This document shows, piece after piece, positions 16,497 through 24,417 of a DNA stretch of 43,934 nt. This DNA is from Candidatus Gastranaerophilales bacterium (GTDB taxonomy: Bacteria > Cyanobacteriota > Vampirovibrionia > Gastranaerophilales > Gastranaerophilaceae), in assembly GCA_944323705.1 (NCBI GenBank), contig CALUTM010000011.1, forward strand, positions 1-43,934. The letters run 5' to 3'. The notes below the pieces were generated by a model. The model had not been told where the DNA came from. It saw only the letters and a list, made by a program, of their open reading frames with translations, and did not search any database. A program made the position numbers and the translations under genes. Within the stretch, counting starts at the first letter, position 1; every line of letters starts with the position of its first letter.

Positions 16497-16967
16497 ATGA
16501 AGATATTAGGCATTGATCCCGGTATGGCAATTGTCGGGTACGGAATTATTAACATAGAAAACGATAAAATCGAACTGTTAACATCAGGTTCCGTACAAAC
16601 CGATAAAAAACTTTCGGATTCAAAACGACTGCTTGAAATATATAATGATTTAACTACCATAGTAAAAAAATATCAACCTGACTGTGCATCCGTTGAAGAA
16701 TTATTTTTCTTCAAAAATCAAAAAACCGTAATACCCGTTGCAGAAGCTAGAGGAGTTATTCTGACCGTACTGGAAAAGTTTAATATTCCAACTTACAGCT
16801 ATACACCGATGGAAGTTAAACAGGTTTTAACAGGCTATGGAAGAGCGGAAAAAAAAGAAGTTGAGCAGATGGTAAGGATTGCACTTAATTCCGACAAACT
16901 TCCAAAACTTGATGACACAATTGACGCAATTGCAATTGCAATATGCCACTCGAGAAATATTGTATAA
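16497..16967 (+). CDS. ruvC: Crossover junction endodeoxyribonuclease RuvC
   Basis: Holliday-junction resolvase, 156 aa, an RNase H-fold dimer that works with RuvAB in homologous recombination. It opens with MKILGIDPGMAIVGYG (catalytic D7), has SVEELFFFKNQKTVIPVAEARG (catalytic Glu near residue 68), the TPMEVKQVLTGYGRAEKKEV loop, and ends with DTIDAIAIAICHS (catalytic aspartates). All four acidic residues expected are present. The frame can be extended to TTG 16491, but ATG 16497 matches the family N-terminus exactly. ruvA and ruvB are not nearby. It converges on the SNF2 helicase gene with only 7 nt between stop codons and no terminator hairpin. Confidence 0.96.
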   Translation: MKILGIDPGMAIVGYGIINIENDKIELLTSGSVQTDKKLSDSKRLLEIYNDLTTIVKKYQPDCASVEELFFFKNQKTVIPVAEARGVILTVLEKFNIPTYSYTPMEVKQVLTGYGRAEKKEVEQMVRIALNSDKLPKLDDTIDAIAIAICHSRNIV

Positions 16968-16974
16968 AATCCGC

Positions 16975-19900
16975 TTAGTCTACAGAGAAGATGTCTTTCA
17001 AATCTTCCATTGTTAATGACTTGGTGATGTTTCTGTCAATTGACACAACACTGTCTACCAAATCTCTCTTTCGACCTTTTATTTTCTGAATTTTTTCTTC
17101 AACCGTATTTTTGGTAATAAGCCTGTAAACGAATACCTTTTTCGTCTGACCGATACGATATGCCCTGTCGGTCGCCTGATCTTCAACGGCCGGATTCCAC
17201 CACGGGTCATAGTGAATAACATAATCCGCACCTGTAAGGTTCAAGCCAGTTCCGCCCGCTTTTAAGCTTATAAGGAAAATCGGAATATTCGGGTTGTTAT
17301 TAAAGTTTTCAACGGCTGCCTGTCTGTCCTTGGTTTTTCCTGTTAAGTATTCATAAGGAATACCCTCTCTCTCAAGCCAAGCCTTTATAATATCAAGCAT
17401 ATCTACAAACTGGCTAAACAGGAGGACTCTGTGTTTTTCCTGTATAATTTGCTCCAACATACCTTTCAAATACTCAAATTTACCCGACTTCATGACGCCT
17501 TTAACATGCTCTTTGTCGTATAATTTCGGATGACAGCATATCTGACGCAGCCTGAGAAGTGCCGAGAATATTGACATCCTGCTTTTTTCAAGTCCGTTAA
17601 GCTCAATACTCTTGAAGAGTTCTTCCTTAGTACTGTCGAGAACTTCGAGATAAAAGTCTCTCTGCTCGTCCGTAAGTTCGCAGTATGCCATATTTTCGAC
17701 CTTATCCGGCAAATCTTTTGCGACATCTCTCTTCATACGTCTCAATATGAATGGGAAAATTTGAAGTTTAAGCCGTTTTTCTACCGTTTTATCCTGTCTT
17801 TCCATTATAGGAGTAACATACCTGTAGTTAAATTCCGCAACATTAAATAAGAATCCGGGCATCAGAAAATCAAATACCGACCAGAGTTCTTCAAGTTTGT
17901 TCTCAATCGGTGTACCTGAAAGAGCAAGCTTATGGTCGGATTGAAGCTCTTTTACCGCCTGAGCAGTTTGAGAAATCGCATTTTTAATATTTTGAGATTC
18001 ATCCAAAATAATATATCTGAAATTGTATTTTTTGAGTTTTGCAATATCTCTTCTTACAAGGGCATAACTCGTAATTACGATATCATACTCTGGTATATGC
18101 TTGAATAAATCCTTTCTGTCTGCTCCCGTAAGCTTCAGGCAGGATAAGTCAGGCGTAAACTTTTGTATCTCGGCTTCCCAGTTAAAAACAACCGTCGTCG
18201 GTGCTATAACAAGAGTTGTCTGCGGTCCGTCAACTTCCTTTGCTTTTTGAAGTAAACTCAATGCCTGCAAAGTTTTACCAAGCCCCATATCATCCGCCAA
18301 AATTCCGTTTAAACCGTACTGATACAAGAACCATAACCAATGGAAACCTTTTATCTGGTATTCCCTAAATTCCGCATTTACACCCTTTGGAATTTCAACC
18401 CCGTCAGAAGTTGTTGAGAAGGTTGAAATTTGTTCCCAGAATTTTTGGAACTTGTCGCTCATAACAAGTTCAAAGCCCTGATTTTGGAGTTCTGTTATTA
18501 AACCTACACGATAAGTTTTGACCAAAAATTTATTTTCATTATTTCTATACGCATCAAACGAGTTAAACGAACGCATAATCTGATAAATATTTTGAGCCGG
18601 ATATTCAACAAAACCGAGGCTTCTTACCCGAGCATATTTCTCACCGCTCTGAATGGTTTCATAAATATCATCAAAATCTATTATTTCTTCCCCGACGCGT
18701 CCGTAAAGCTGTATTTCCATACTGTCAATTGATTCTTCCGAAAAATCAATTTTGGCACACATTTTAAAAGGTTCACTCAAGAGTTTGAAGAAATTCATAT
18801 CATCTCTTTCCTCAAACTTCCAACCTTCACCAGCCTGCTGAATATAGTAATTATAAAAATCAATTGCATTTTCTTTCTCAAGAGCAAGGTTATTGGTCTG
18901 CATCGGAACAAATTTGCAGGCAAGCAGCATATTATAAGCCATCTGCTCATGCTCATAGTCTCTTTTTATCCAATAAACCAACCCGTCTTCTTCTTTGCTC
19001 TTAACAGATATATATGGAGATTTTTCCTTGCTTTTCGAATAAGGCACCCTTACACCCGAGTAATCAAATTCCAAAGAAGCTTTAAGAGACTGGTCATAAT
19101 CAATACCAAGAGTTACAACATTCAACGGAGGTTTATGGTCCAAAAGCAATTTTGAAATATTTTCCGCAATGGTAACATTCATAATCTCTTTTAAATGAGG
19201 TAATTCTTCGTATACAAATTTTCCGCCGTCAGCCTCCTTCAAATCCGTAAATGTAGACTTAATAATGCTTTGCGGAAGTTCATTCATTGCAATATTAATC
19301 GGGAAAATTATATTTTTATATCTTCCCCACTTAATTTGTCTTGAAAAATACTTAACCTCTTCAAACGGATATGTTTCATCCTTATCGGGACGCGTCCAAA
19401 AGAGCTCCAATACAATATTTGTAGCACCGTTAACATTTGTCGTGGACACATCAAGGTTTAAACTCCACATATTATCGGTAAACTGAATTCTCTCCTTAGT
19501 CTTTTCATCCAAAACTTCTTCAAGCTCAGCCATCAGCGGAAAAACAGGAGCAAATTTGGTTATCGGAATATCATACCATCCGGCTTTTTTATCCTGTTTT
19601 GAAATTTTCAACAGAGTTTGAAACAATGCTAATTCACGCTTTTGTGCTTCGTTCAGTTCAAAATCCGGGTTTGTACGCTGTACATCTATCAAAGCCCTTA
19701 ATATTGTTTCCAAAGAGCGAACTATCTTGTTTGTAGCCCTGTCCCGTACAAGAATTGAAAAGAAATTTTGACGCCTTTTGGGGTTAAAGTGAAAAATATA
19801 ACTTCCAATCGGAGGTTCTTTTAAAGCAGTATCCGTATCGCTTCTGTCAGGTTCAACCCCGTATTTTTCAAGCATCCAGTTTTCATAGGCACCTTCCTCA

Positions 19901-20166
19901 ATAGCTTTAAGTGCCACTGCAACAGAGTGTTTACACCATTCTTCCTTGAGAGGGCAGTTACATCTTGCCTCTATCTTGTTTTTCTTGAATATTAAATCCG
20001 TCAGATAAAAATCCTGATAATTTCCTTTTACCTTACCCTTAAAAAAGTTTTTTTCGGGATAAGACTCAAGAATCATATCCTTCTGGTAATATTCATAGCC
20101 TCGCCTCCAGCTTCCGGGCGTTGCGTTTTTCTTTAAGAAATCGTAATTAAACCTAAATTCGCTCAT
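16975..20166 (-). CDS. SWIM zinc-finger SNF2-family helicase
   Basis: Swi2/Snf2 DNA translocase of 1063 aa. Order of parts: SWIM zinc finger CNCPLKEEWCKH at ~69-80; a long central bacterial SNF2-associated region (~100-590); the N-terminal ATPase lobe with Walker A DDMGLGKTLQALSLL (~620) and Walker B as DESQ rather than DEAH (~722), then LSGTPIENKLEELWSVFDF; the C-terminal lobe with LLFSQFVDML and GGTGLNLTGADYVIHYDPWWNP...DRAYRIGQ (~970-1010). This is the chromatin-remodeller-like or RapA-like class; in bacteria it is variously linked to transcription recycling or DNA repair, and its exact task here is unknown. A TTG at 20220 would add 18 residues. ATG 20166 is chosen, although neither has a clear ribosome binding site. 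Confidence 0.94.
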   Translation of the reverse strand: MSEFRFNYDFLKKNATPGSWRRGYEYYQKDMILESYPEKNFFKGKVKGNYQDFYLTDLIFKKNKIEARCNCPLKEEWCKHSVAVALKAIEEGAYENWMLEKYGVEPDRSDTDTALKEPPIGSYIFHFNPKRRQNFFSILVRDRATNKIVRSLETILRALIDVQRTNPDFELNEAQKRELALFQTLLKISKQDKKAGWYDIPITKFAPVFPLMAELEEVLDEKTKERIQFTDNMWSLNLDVSTTNVNGATNIVLELFWTRPDKDETYPFEEVKYFSRQIKWGRYKNIIFPINIAMNELPQSIIKSTFTDLKEADGGKFVYEELPHLKEIMNVTIAENISKLLLDHKPPLNVVTLGIDYDQSLKASLEFDYSGVRVPYSKSKEKSPYISVKSKEEDGLVYWIKRDYEHEQMAYNMLLACKFVPMQTNNLALEKENAIDFYNYYIQQAGEGWKFEERDDMNFFKLLSEPFKMCAKIDFSEESIDSMEIQLYGRVGEEIIDFDDIYETIQSGEKYARVRSLGFVEYPAQNIYQIMRSFNSFDAYRNNENKFLVKTYRVGLITELQNQGFELVMSDKFQKFWEQISTFSTTSDGVEIPKGVNAEFREYQIKGFHWLWFLYQYGLNGILADDMGLGKTLQALSLLQKAKEVDGPQTTLVIAPTTVVFNWEAEIQKFTPDLSCLKLTGADRKDLFKHIPEYDIVITSYALVRRDIAKLKKYNFRYIILDESQNIKNAISQTAQAVKELQSDHKLALSGTPIENKLEELWSVFDFLMPGFLFNVAEFNYRYVTPIMERQDKTVEKRLKLQIFPFILRRMKRDVAKDLPDKVENMAYCELTDEQRDFYLEVLDSTKEELFKSIELNGLEKSRMSIFSALLRLRQICCHPKLYDKEHVKGVMKSGKFEYLKGMLEQIIQEKHRVLLFSQFVDMLDIIKAWLEREGIPYEYLTGKTKDRQAAVENFNNNPNIPIFLISLKAGGTGLNLTGADYVIHYDPWWNPAVEDQATDRAYRIGQTKKVFVYRLITKNTVEEKIQKIKGRKRDLVDSVVSIDRNITKSLTMEDLKDIFSVD

Positions 20167-20399
20167 TAATGTGAGGTACTCATCCTTTTCGGGCTTGTAA
20201 ATTCTAAAATAGCCAGTCAAAATTGACTATCTATAAGGCTCCCAACCTTTAAAATTATTATGACACAGAATGCTTTTTTATGCAAGTACAAAACTTAGGG
20301 ATTTATATCGCAGTTTACACTAAAAAAGCTAAAATTATCACCCTGAACCAGTTTCGGAATTGTATATATTACATAATTCGATGACATAGTAAAAAATCA

Positions 20400-20426
20400 C
20401 TAACCCACATTTATTCCTGCTCCAAG
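20400..20426 (-). pseudogene. Relic of a second flagellin 3' end
   Basis: Twenty-seven bases match the last nine codons of the flagellin gene (20871-20897) at 25 of 27 positions. They encode LGAGINVG and a stop in the same orientation, 444 nt beyond the real stop. No homology continues on either side. This looks like the remnant of a deleted flagellin copy, or an end duplicated when the intervening repeats were inserted. Confidence 0.75.
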
Positions 20427-20482
20427 TCGTAGGTTGGCGTGAAACCCAACAAAAAAAATAATGTCATGATATTAAATACAAA

Positions 20483-20584
20483 TGTCATCCTGAAAGATTA
20501 GAAAAACAAACGAAAGTGTAGTTTTTCAATCTGTTCAGGATCTTACCGAAAATCAAGCATAATGCCAAGCCGGTAAGATGCTGA
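20483..20584 (+). repeat. REP-like dispersed repeat, copy B
   Basis: Second copy of the element at 9159-9256, same orientation, with both ends able to pair as an imperfect hairpin. The interval 20221-20870 holds no gene: it contains the flagellin relic, this repeat, several short GTAGGTTGG / CCAACCTAC-type palindromes and one 69-bp direct repeat. Confidence 0.85.
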
Positions 20585-20745
20585 ACCAAGTTCGGCAAGG
20601 CAAAATAATTTATTCGGGTCAGTTGTAGAACCTAAATTGGCAAGTCAAAATTTATTGTTGAGTTCCACCCGACCTACTGCTTTTATAGTTCATTATAATA
20701 TTTTATTATAAAAACAACATTAATTTATTTGCTGGGTTTCACCCA

Positions 20746-20814
20746 ACTAAAATATTATAGTTAATAAAAGGCTGGATTGCTTCGGACTAATCGTCCTCGC
20801 AACGACATGAAATT
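20746..20814 (+). repeat. 69-bp direct repeat flanking the flagellin locus, downstream copy
   Basis: Matches 23112-23180 over 69 nt with 6 differences, and the first 40 nt are identical. The second half (GGCTGGATTGCTTCGG...CCTCGCAA) is a common style of dispersed chromosomal palindrome. Together the two copies bracket the flagellin gene and the small ORF upstream of it. Confidence 0.9.
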
Positions 20815-20870
20815 ATATCATTTCACGTTTAGTTATAGTAGGTTAGGGTTTCTACCCCAACTTACTGCTG

Positions 20871-22787
20871 CTAGCCCACATTTATTCCGGCTCCAAGCAG
20901 CCTTAGTGCAATTTCCGGGGTCTGATTGGCGGTCGCAAGCAGAGTTGACGACGCATTCTGCAATATCTGCATCTTTATGTACTCACTTGATACTTCCGCA
21001 ATATCCGCATCCTGTATTGTTGAGCGTGATGAGATGAGGTTTTCATACTGAATACCAATTTCTTCCAACACGGATTCAAGTCTGTTTTCAGCCGAGCCCA
21101 GTTCTGTCTGCTTAATTTCTATTGCCCGAATACTTTCATCTATAGTTTTCAAAAAATCAGGAGATGTAATTCCGCCTGCCATCAAACTGTCTAATCCCGG
21201 AAGAGAAATATCCGTATTATAGCTCAAGCGGCTTGAATCCGAGCTGTTGATTCCTACCTGCAAGCCAAATGTCGTGCCTAAAGTCAAATCAAGGCTCCCC
21301 GTCTCATCGTAATTACCCGCACGATTCCCTACTGTATTAAGCCCCAATGTCTGTATCCCGTCGTAATAATTGTCCACAAAATGGACTTTTGTGCTTGCTG
21401 TAACATCACCTGCTAATACTCCGGTATTTGTGATTCCGTTTATTTCTCCAAGTATGATATTATTTTTTACTGGTGTTGCATAATAATTGTAAAACAGACC
21501 TATCATTCCACCGACATTAGACTCTCCTTCCACAATACCTGAAAAATAATTATTAATAGCAACAATACCCGAACCGACAATCCCGCCCACATTTTTGGTA
21601 CCGGTAATATTTGCCGTAGTTTTTGAATTTGAAGCACCGCCATCTCCGACAATTCCGCCTACCGCAGATGTACCTGTAACATTACCTTTTGAATAACTGT
21701 ATGATGTGCTTGAATAATTATTCCACCCTGCTATTCCGCCAATGTCATTTTTCCCTGTGACATCCGCATCTGCGTAGCAATATTTAGGATAACCATAATA
21801 TGTCCCTCCGACAATGCCGCCGACATAAGATGCACCGCTAACTTTGCCGCTCACCGAACAATTAGTTATATTGCTCGCACTGCTTTGACCGGATAGAATT
21901 CCTACATAGCTGGCTCCGGTAACATCAGCGTTTTCTATGCGTACATTCTTAATGTCACTGTAAGAACCATTACTCCTTCTGTCTGTTGCTCCAAAAAAAC
22001 CACGGTATCCTGAATTCGGGGCATTTATGTACAAATTAGAGATTGTATATCCGTTTCCGTCAAAGATTCCTCTAAATTGCTTGGAAGGGGTACCTATCGG
22101 AGTCCAGCCGGTGCCTGTAGAATACGCACTCAAATCAATATCATTTGCTAGGACGATTTCAATTTCCTTTGCATTGCCTGAATTTACCATACGGGCAAGT
22201 TTGGCAAGCTCATCAGCCGTTGAAATTGAATATGTCCCGCCGTTTATTGCTATATTCTCATCTACACTCGAAAAAGGCGTCATTGCCGATGTATCACGCC
22301 GAACTATATCTTGCAGAAATCCCGCTGAATTTAAGCTGAGTTCTTTACCTTCGTTGCTTACGCTTGAGGCTGAGGAAAACAAATTCTGTCCGTTATACTC
22401 TGTTGAGCCTTTTATGCGGTATAATTCATTTATTAACGCATTAGCTTCGCTTGTTATGGCGTCTATGGAACGACCGCCGTATGTACCATTCAAAGCCTGT
22501 GTTCCGAGTGCTCTAAGGCGGGATAATATATCACTCATCTGAGTAAGAGAAGCGGATGCGGTTTTTATCATATCAAGCCCCATAAGAGCGTTGTTTTCCG
22601 CTACCTCATACGCACCGATTTTTGTGGTCATATTGGTAACTATAGAATACCCCGCAGCATTATCTTTTGCGTGGTTTATCTTAAAGCCCGTCGTCATACG
22701 CTCGATTGCCGTATTAAGACCGACGGTTGATGTATTAAGGTTTGATTGGACAATTAAGCTCCCGAGGTTTGTATTAATCCCTATCAT
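20871..22787 (-). CDS. Flagellin with a GLUG-repeat beta-helix variable domain
   Basis: Filament subunit of 638 aa, about twice the size of a minimal flagellin. Residues 1-~145 are the conserved N-terminal D0/D1 helices (MIGINTNLGSLIVQSNLNTS..., KDNAAGYSIV) and ~505-638 the C-terminal helices (AENRLESVLEEIGIQ, QDADIAEVSSEYIK, ending ALRLLGAGINVG). Between them, ~183-480 is a repeat domain with the signature of GLUG adhesin modules: DELAKLARMVNSG, NDIDLSAYSTGTGWTPIG, FDGNGYTISNLYI, then at least six V/G-rich units such as ASYVGGIVGG, NDIGGIAG, SAVGGIVGDG, KNVGGIVGSG, SNVGGMIG. The fold is predicted to be a beta-helix projecting from the filament. GGAGGT lies 5 nt before the ATG. No other flagellar gene is nearby, and no sigma-28 promoter was recognised. 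Lone flagellin genes are often scattered. Confidence 0.93.
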   Translation of the reverse strand: MIGINTNLGSLIVQSNLNTSTVGLNTAIERMTTGFKINHAKDNAAGYSIVTNMTTKIGAYEVAENNALMGLDMIKTASASLTQMSDILSRLRALGTQALNGTYGGRSIDAITSEANALINELYRIKGSTEYNGQNLFSSASSVSNEGKELSLNSAGFLQDIVRRDTSAMTPFSSVDENIAINGGTYSISTADELAKLARMVNSGNAKEIEIVLANDIDLSAYSTGTGWTPIGTPSKQFRGIFDGNGYTISNLYINAPNSGYRGFFGATDRRSNGSYSDIKNVRIENADVTGASYVGILSGQSSASNITNCSVSGKVSGASYVGGIVGGTYYGYPKYCYADADVTGKNDIGGIAGWNNYSSTSYSYSKGNVTGTSAVGGIVGDGGASNSKTTANITGTKNVGGIVGSGIVAINNYFSGIVEGESNVGGMIGLFYNYYATPVKNNIILGEINGITNTGVLAGDVTASTKVHFVDNYYDGIQTLGLNTVGNRAGNYDETGSLDLTLGTTFGLQVGINSSDSSRLSYNTDISLPGLDSLMAGGITSPDFLKTIDESIRAIEIKQTELGSAENRLESVLEEIGIQYENLISSRSTIQDADIAEVSSEYIKMQILQNASSTLLATANQTPEIALRLLGAGINVG

Positions 22788-23013
22788 ACAACACCTCCGG
22801 CGTGAAGCAATCGGAGATGATGCGGGATTTTATCCTGGCTGCCGTATCGGCTAAAAGCACGCCCGGAGCAGGCTGACAGACCCCCCCCGAAAAGCATGAG
22901 TACAAGCGGCTTTCAAGGGCAGCGGTGTATATTAAAGCTCTATCATCTTCTTTCTGTGCCAACCGTTCCATCAGTTCACATATCCTTTGTTTATTATACT
23001 TTACTAATGCCAC
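22774..23013 (-). CDS. Small ORF overlapping the flagellin start (hypothetical)
   Basis: A 79-aa frame (GTG start; an internal ATG would give 65 aa) that ends 14 nt inside flagellin. Content: a helical, charged N-terminal half (QRICELMERLAQKEDDRAL) and a Cys/Pro segment (SCFSGGVCQPAPGV). Its base composition is visibly richer in G and C than the surrounding gaps, like the flagellin gene itself. An AAAGGA site precedes the internal ATG at a rather long spacing. The overlap would allow translational coupling to flagellin, and the size would suit a flagellin chaperone or regulator, but no known family is recognised. It contains a run of eight C (22881-22888). It could be non-coding leader. Confidence 0.4.
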   Translation of the reverse strand: MALVKYNKQRICELMERLAQKEDDRALIYTAALESRLYSCFSGGVCQPAPGVLLADTAARIKSRIISDCFTPEVLYDRD

Positions 23014-23111
23014 ATATTGGGGATTTCATAACAGTTTTCAGGAACTTTGTTACATATTGTTACAAGATTTTAACCGACCTGCAAGTGGTAGACTAAAGTC
23101 TACCCTACGAT

Positions 23112-23180
23112 ACTAAAATATTATAGTTAATAAAAGGCTGGATTGCTTCGGCTTAATCAGCCTCGCAATGACAAGAAATT
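23112..23180 (+). repeat. 69-bp direct repeat flanking the flagellin locus, upstream copy
   Basis: Partner of 20746-20814, 2.37 kb apart and in the same orientation. The gap 23014-23301 otherwise holds short palindromic fragments (GTGGTAGAC...GTCTACC near 23085-23105) and no gene. Confidence 0.9.
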
Positions 23181-23301
23181 TATTTGCAAGTTTTCATCCG
23201 ACCTACGATGCTTGTCATCGAATTACATAACATGTACAAGAATGACATTATAGCCATATTCCGAGTATATTTTGTATAAAGTTGTATATAAGCCCCAAAA
23301 C

Positions 23302-24417
23302 TTATAAAAACTCGGAAAGAATTATATTACTTACCAAAATACCCTTTAGGTTTAGGGCGTACCTGTCTTTTTCAAAATATTCCGAATATTTGTCAAGAAT
23401 ATTTTTATATTCACATCCGAAATCTATCCCGAATTTATCTTTTATCTTTTTAACATTCACCCCCTCAGTTTTTCTGAGTCCGAGAAAAATCTCCTCTTCC
23501 AACTGCTCTTTTTTTGTTAATTGATGACTTTTTTCACTTTCACAAGGATTATGAATATAAGTTTCAAGCCCGTTATAGTTGGAATACCTTATACCGCCAA
23601 CATAACCGTGTGCTGCGGCACCAAATCCGTAATATTCTTCATTGTTCCAATAATTCAAGTTATGCCGTGACTCAAAGCCCGATTTTGCAAAGTTACTGAT
23701 TTCGTATCTGCAAAACCCGTTATTATTTAAAAAAGCATTTATCTCCTCGTACATATCAGCCTGCATATCCTCATCGGGCAAAGAGAGAGAAGCATTCCCC
23801 CCCCCCTCAGAATCTGACAATTTATTCGTTTTCCCGTCATAAAAGCGACCCCAATAAGACTCTTCTTCTATCTTGAGACCATAGGTTGAAATATGCTGAA
23901 TATCCAAACTCAGAAATTTTTCCAAATCTTTTCTTACCCCCTCTAATGTTTGCATGGGAAGCCCGTAAATCAAATCAACGCTGATATTTTCAAAACCTGC
24001 TCTCTTTGCACTTTTTACCGCCTTAATTATATCATCCGCACAGTGTCTCCTGCCGATAAATTTCAGTATTTTATCATCAAAAGTTTGAGAGCCTATGCTG
24101 AGCCTGTTTACACCAGTCTCTTTAATTCCTCTTATATTATCCGCATCGTCGGGATTAAGTTCAAGAGTCACTTCCGCCTCATTACTCAAAGAAAACAAGC
24201 TTATAATCTTCTCCAGAAGCTTTTGCGACATAAGAGACGGCGTTCCGCCTCCAAAATAAAGAGTTCTTATCCTTTCTCCGCGATATTTATGTTTAATTTC
24301 TTCAATAAGAGCTTCCGCATACAATCCCATAAGCTCCGGTTTATTATACGAGACAAAGGAACAGTATTTGCATTTTGATTTACAAAACGGAATATGTATA
24401 TAAACACTCTCGGGCAT
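23302..24417 (-). CDS. hemW: Radical SAM heme chaperone HemW
   Basis: Radical SAM protein of 371 aa with the CKSKCKYC cluster motif (C12, C16, C19) and the HemW pattern HIPFC..KC.YCSF, GGGTPS, ELNPDD, SIGSQTFDD, and GLPMQT. HemW proteins insert heme into respiratory proteins; the extra cysteine of true coproporphyrinogen dehydrogenase HemN (CxxxCxxCxC) is absent, as is its longer N-terminus. Residues ~198-215 (KLSDSEGGGNASLS) are an unusual insertion before PDEDMQADMY. They include a homopolymer of ten G on the coding strand (23797-23806), which is prone to slippage and could switch the gene off. The start overlaps the ftsQ stop by one base (TAATG). It is the last gene of a long minus-strand operon; no terminator hairpin follows. 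Confidence 0.93.
   Translation of the reverse strand: MPESVYIHIPFCKSKCKYCSFVSYNKPELMGLYAEALIEEIKHKYRGERIRTLYFGGGTPSLMSQKLLEKIISLFSLSNEAEVTLELNPDDADNIRGIKETGVNRLSIGSQTFDDKILKFIGRRHCADDIIKAVKSAKRAGFENISVDLIYGLPMQTLEGVRKDLEKFLSLDIQHISTYGLKIEEESYWGRFYDGKTNKLSDSEGGGNASLSLPDEDMQADMYEEINAFLNNNGFCRYEISNFAKSGFESRHNLNYWNNEEYYGFGAAAHGYVGGIRYSNYNGLETYIHNPCESEKSHQLTKKEQLEEEIFLGLRKTEGVNVKKIKDKFGIDFGCEYKNILDKYSEYFEKDRYALNLKGILVSNIILSEFL

Noticed and set aside
22027-22542. A 171-aa open frame antisense to flagellin
   Set aside because: It is the complement of the repetitive Gly/Ser-rich region, without start signals.
20746-23180. Composite transposon carrying flagellin
   Set aside because: There are direct repeats but no transposase, no terminal inverted repeats and no target duplication at the outer edges.
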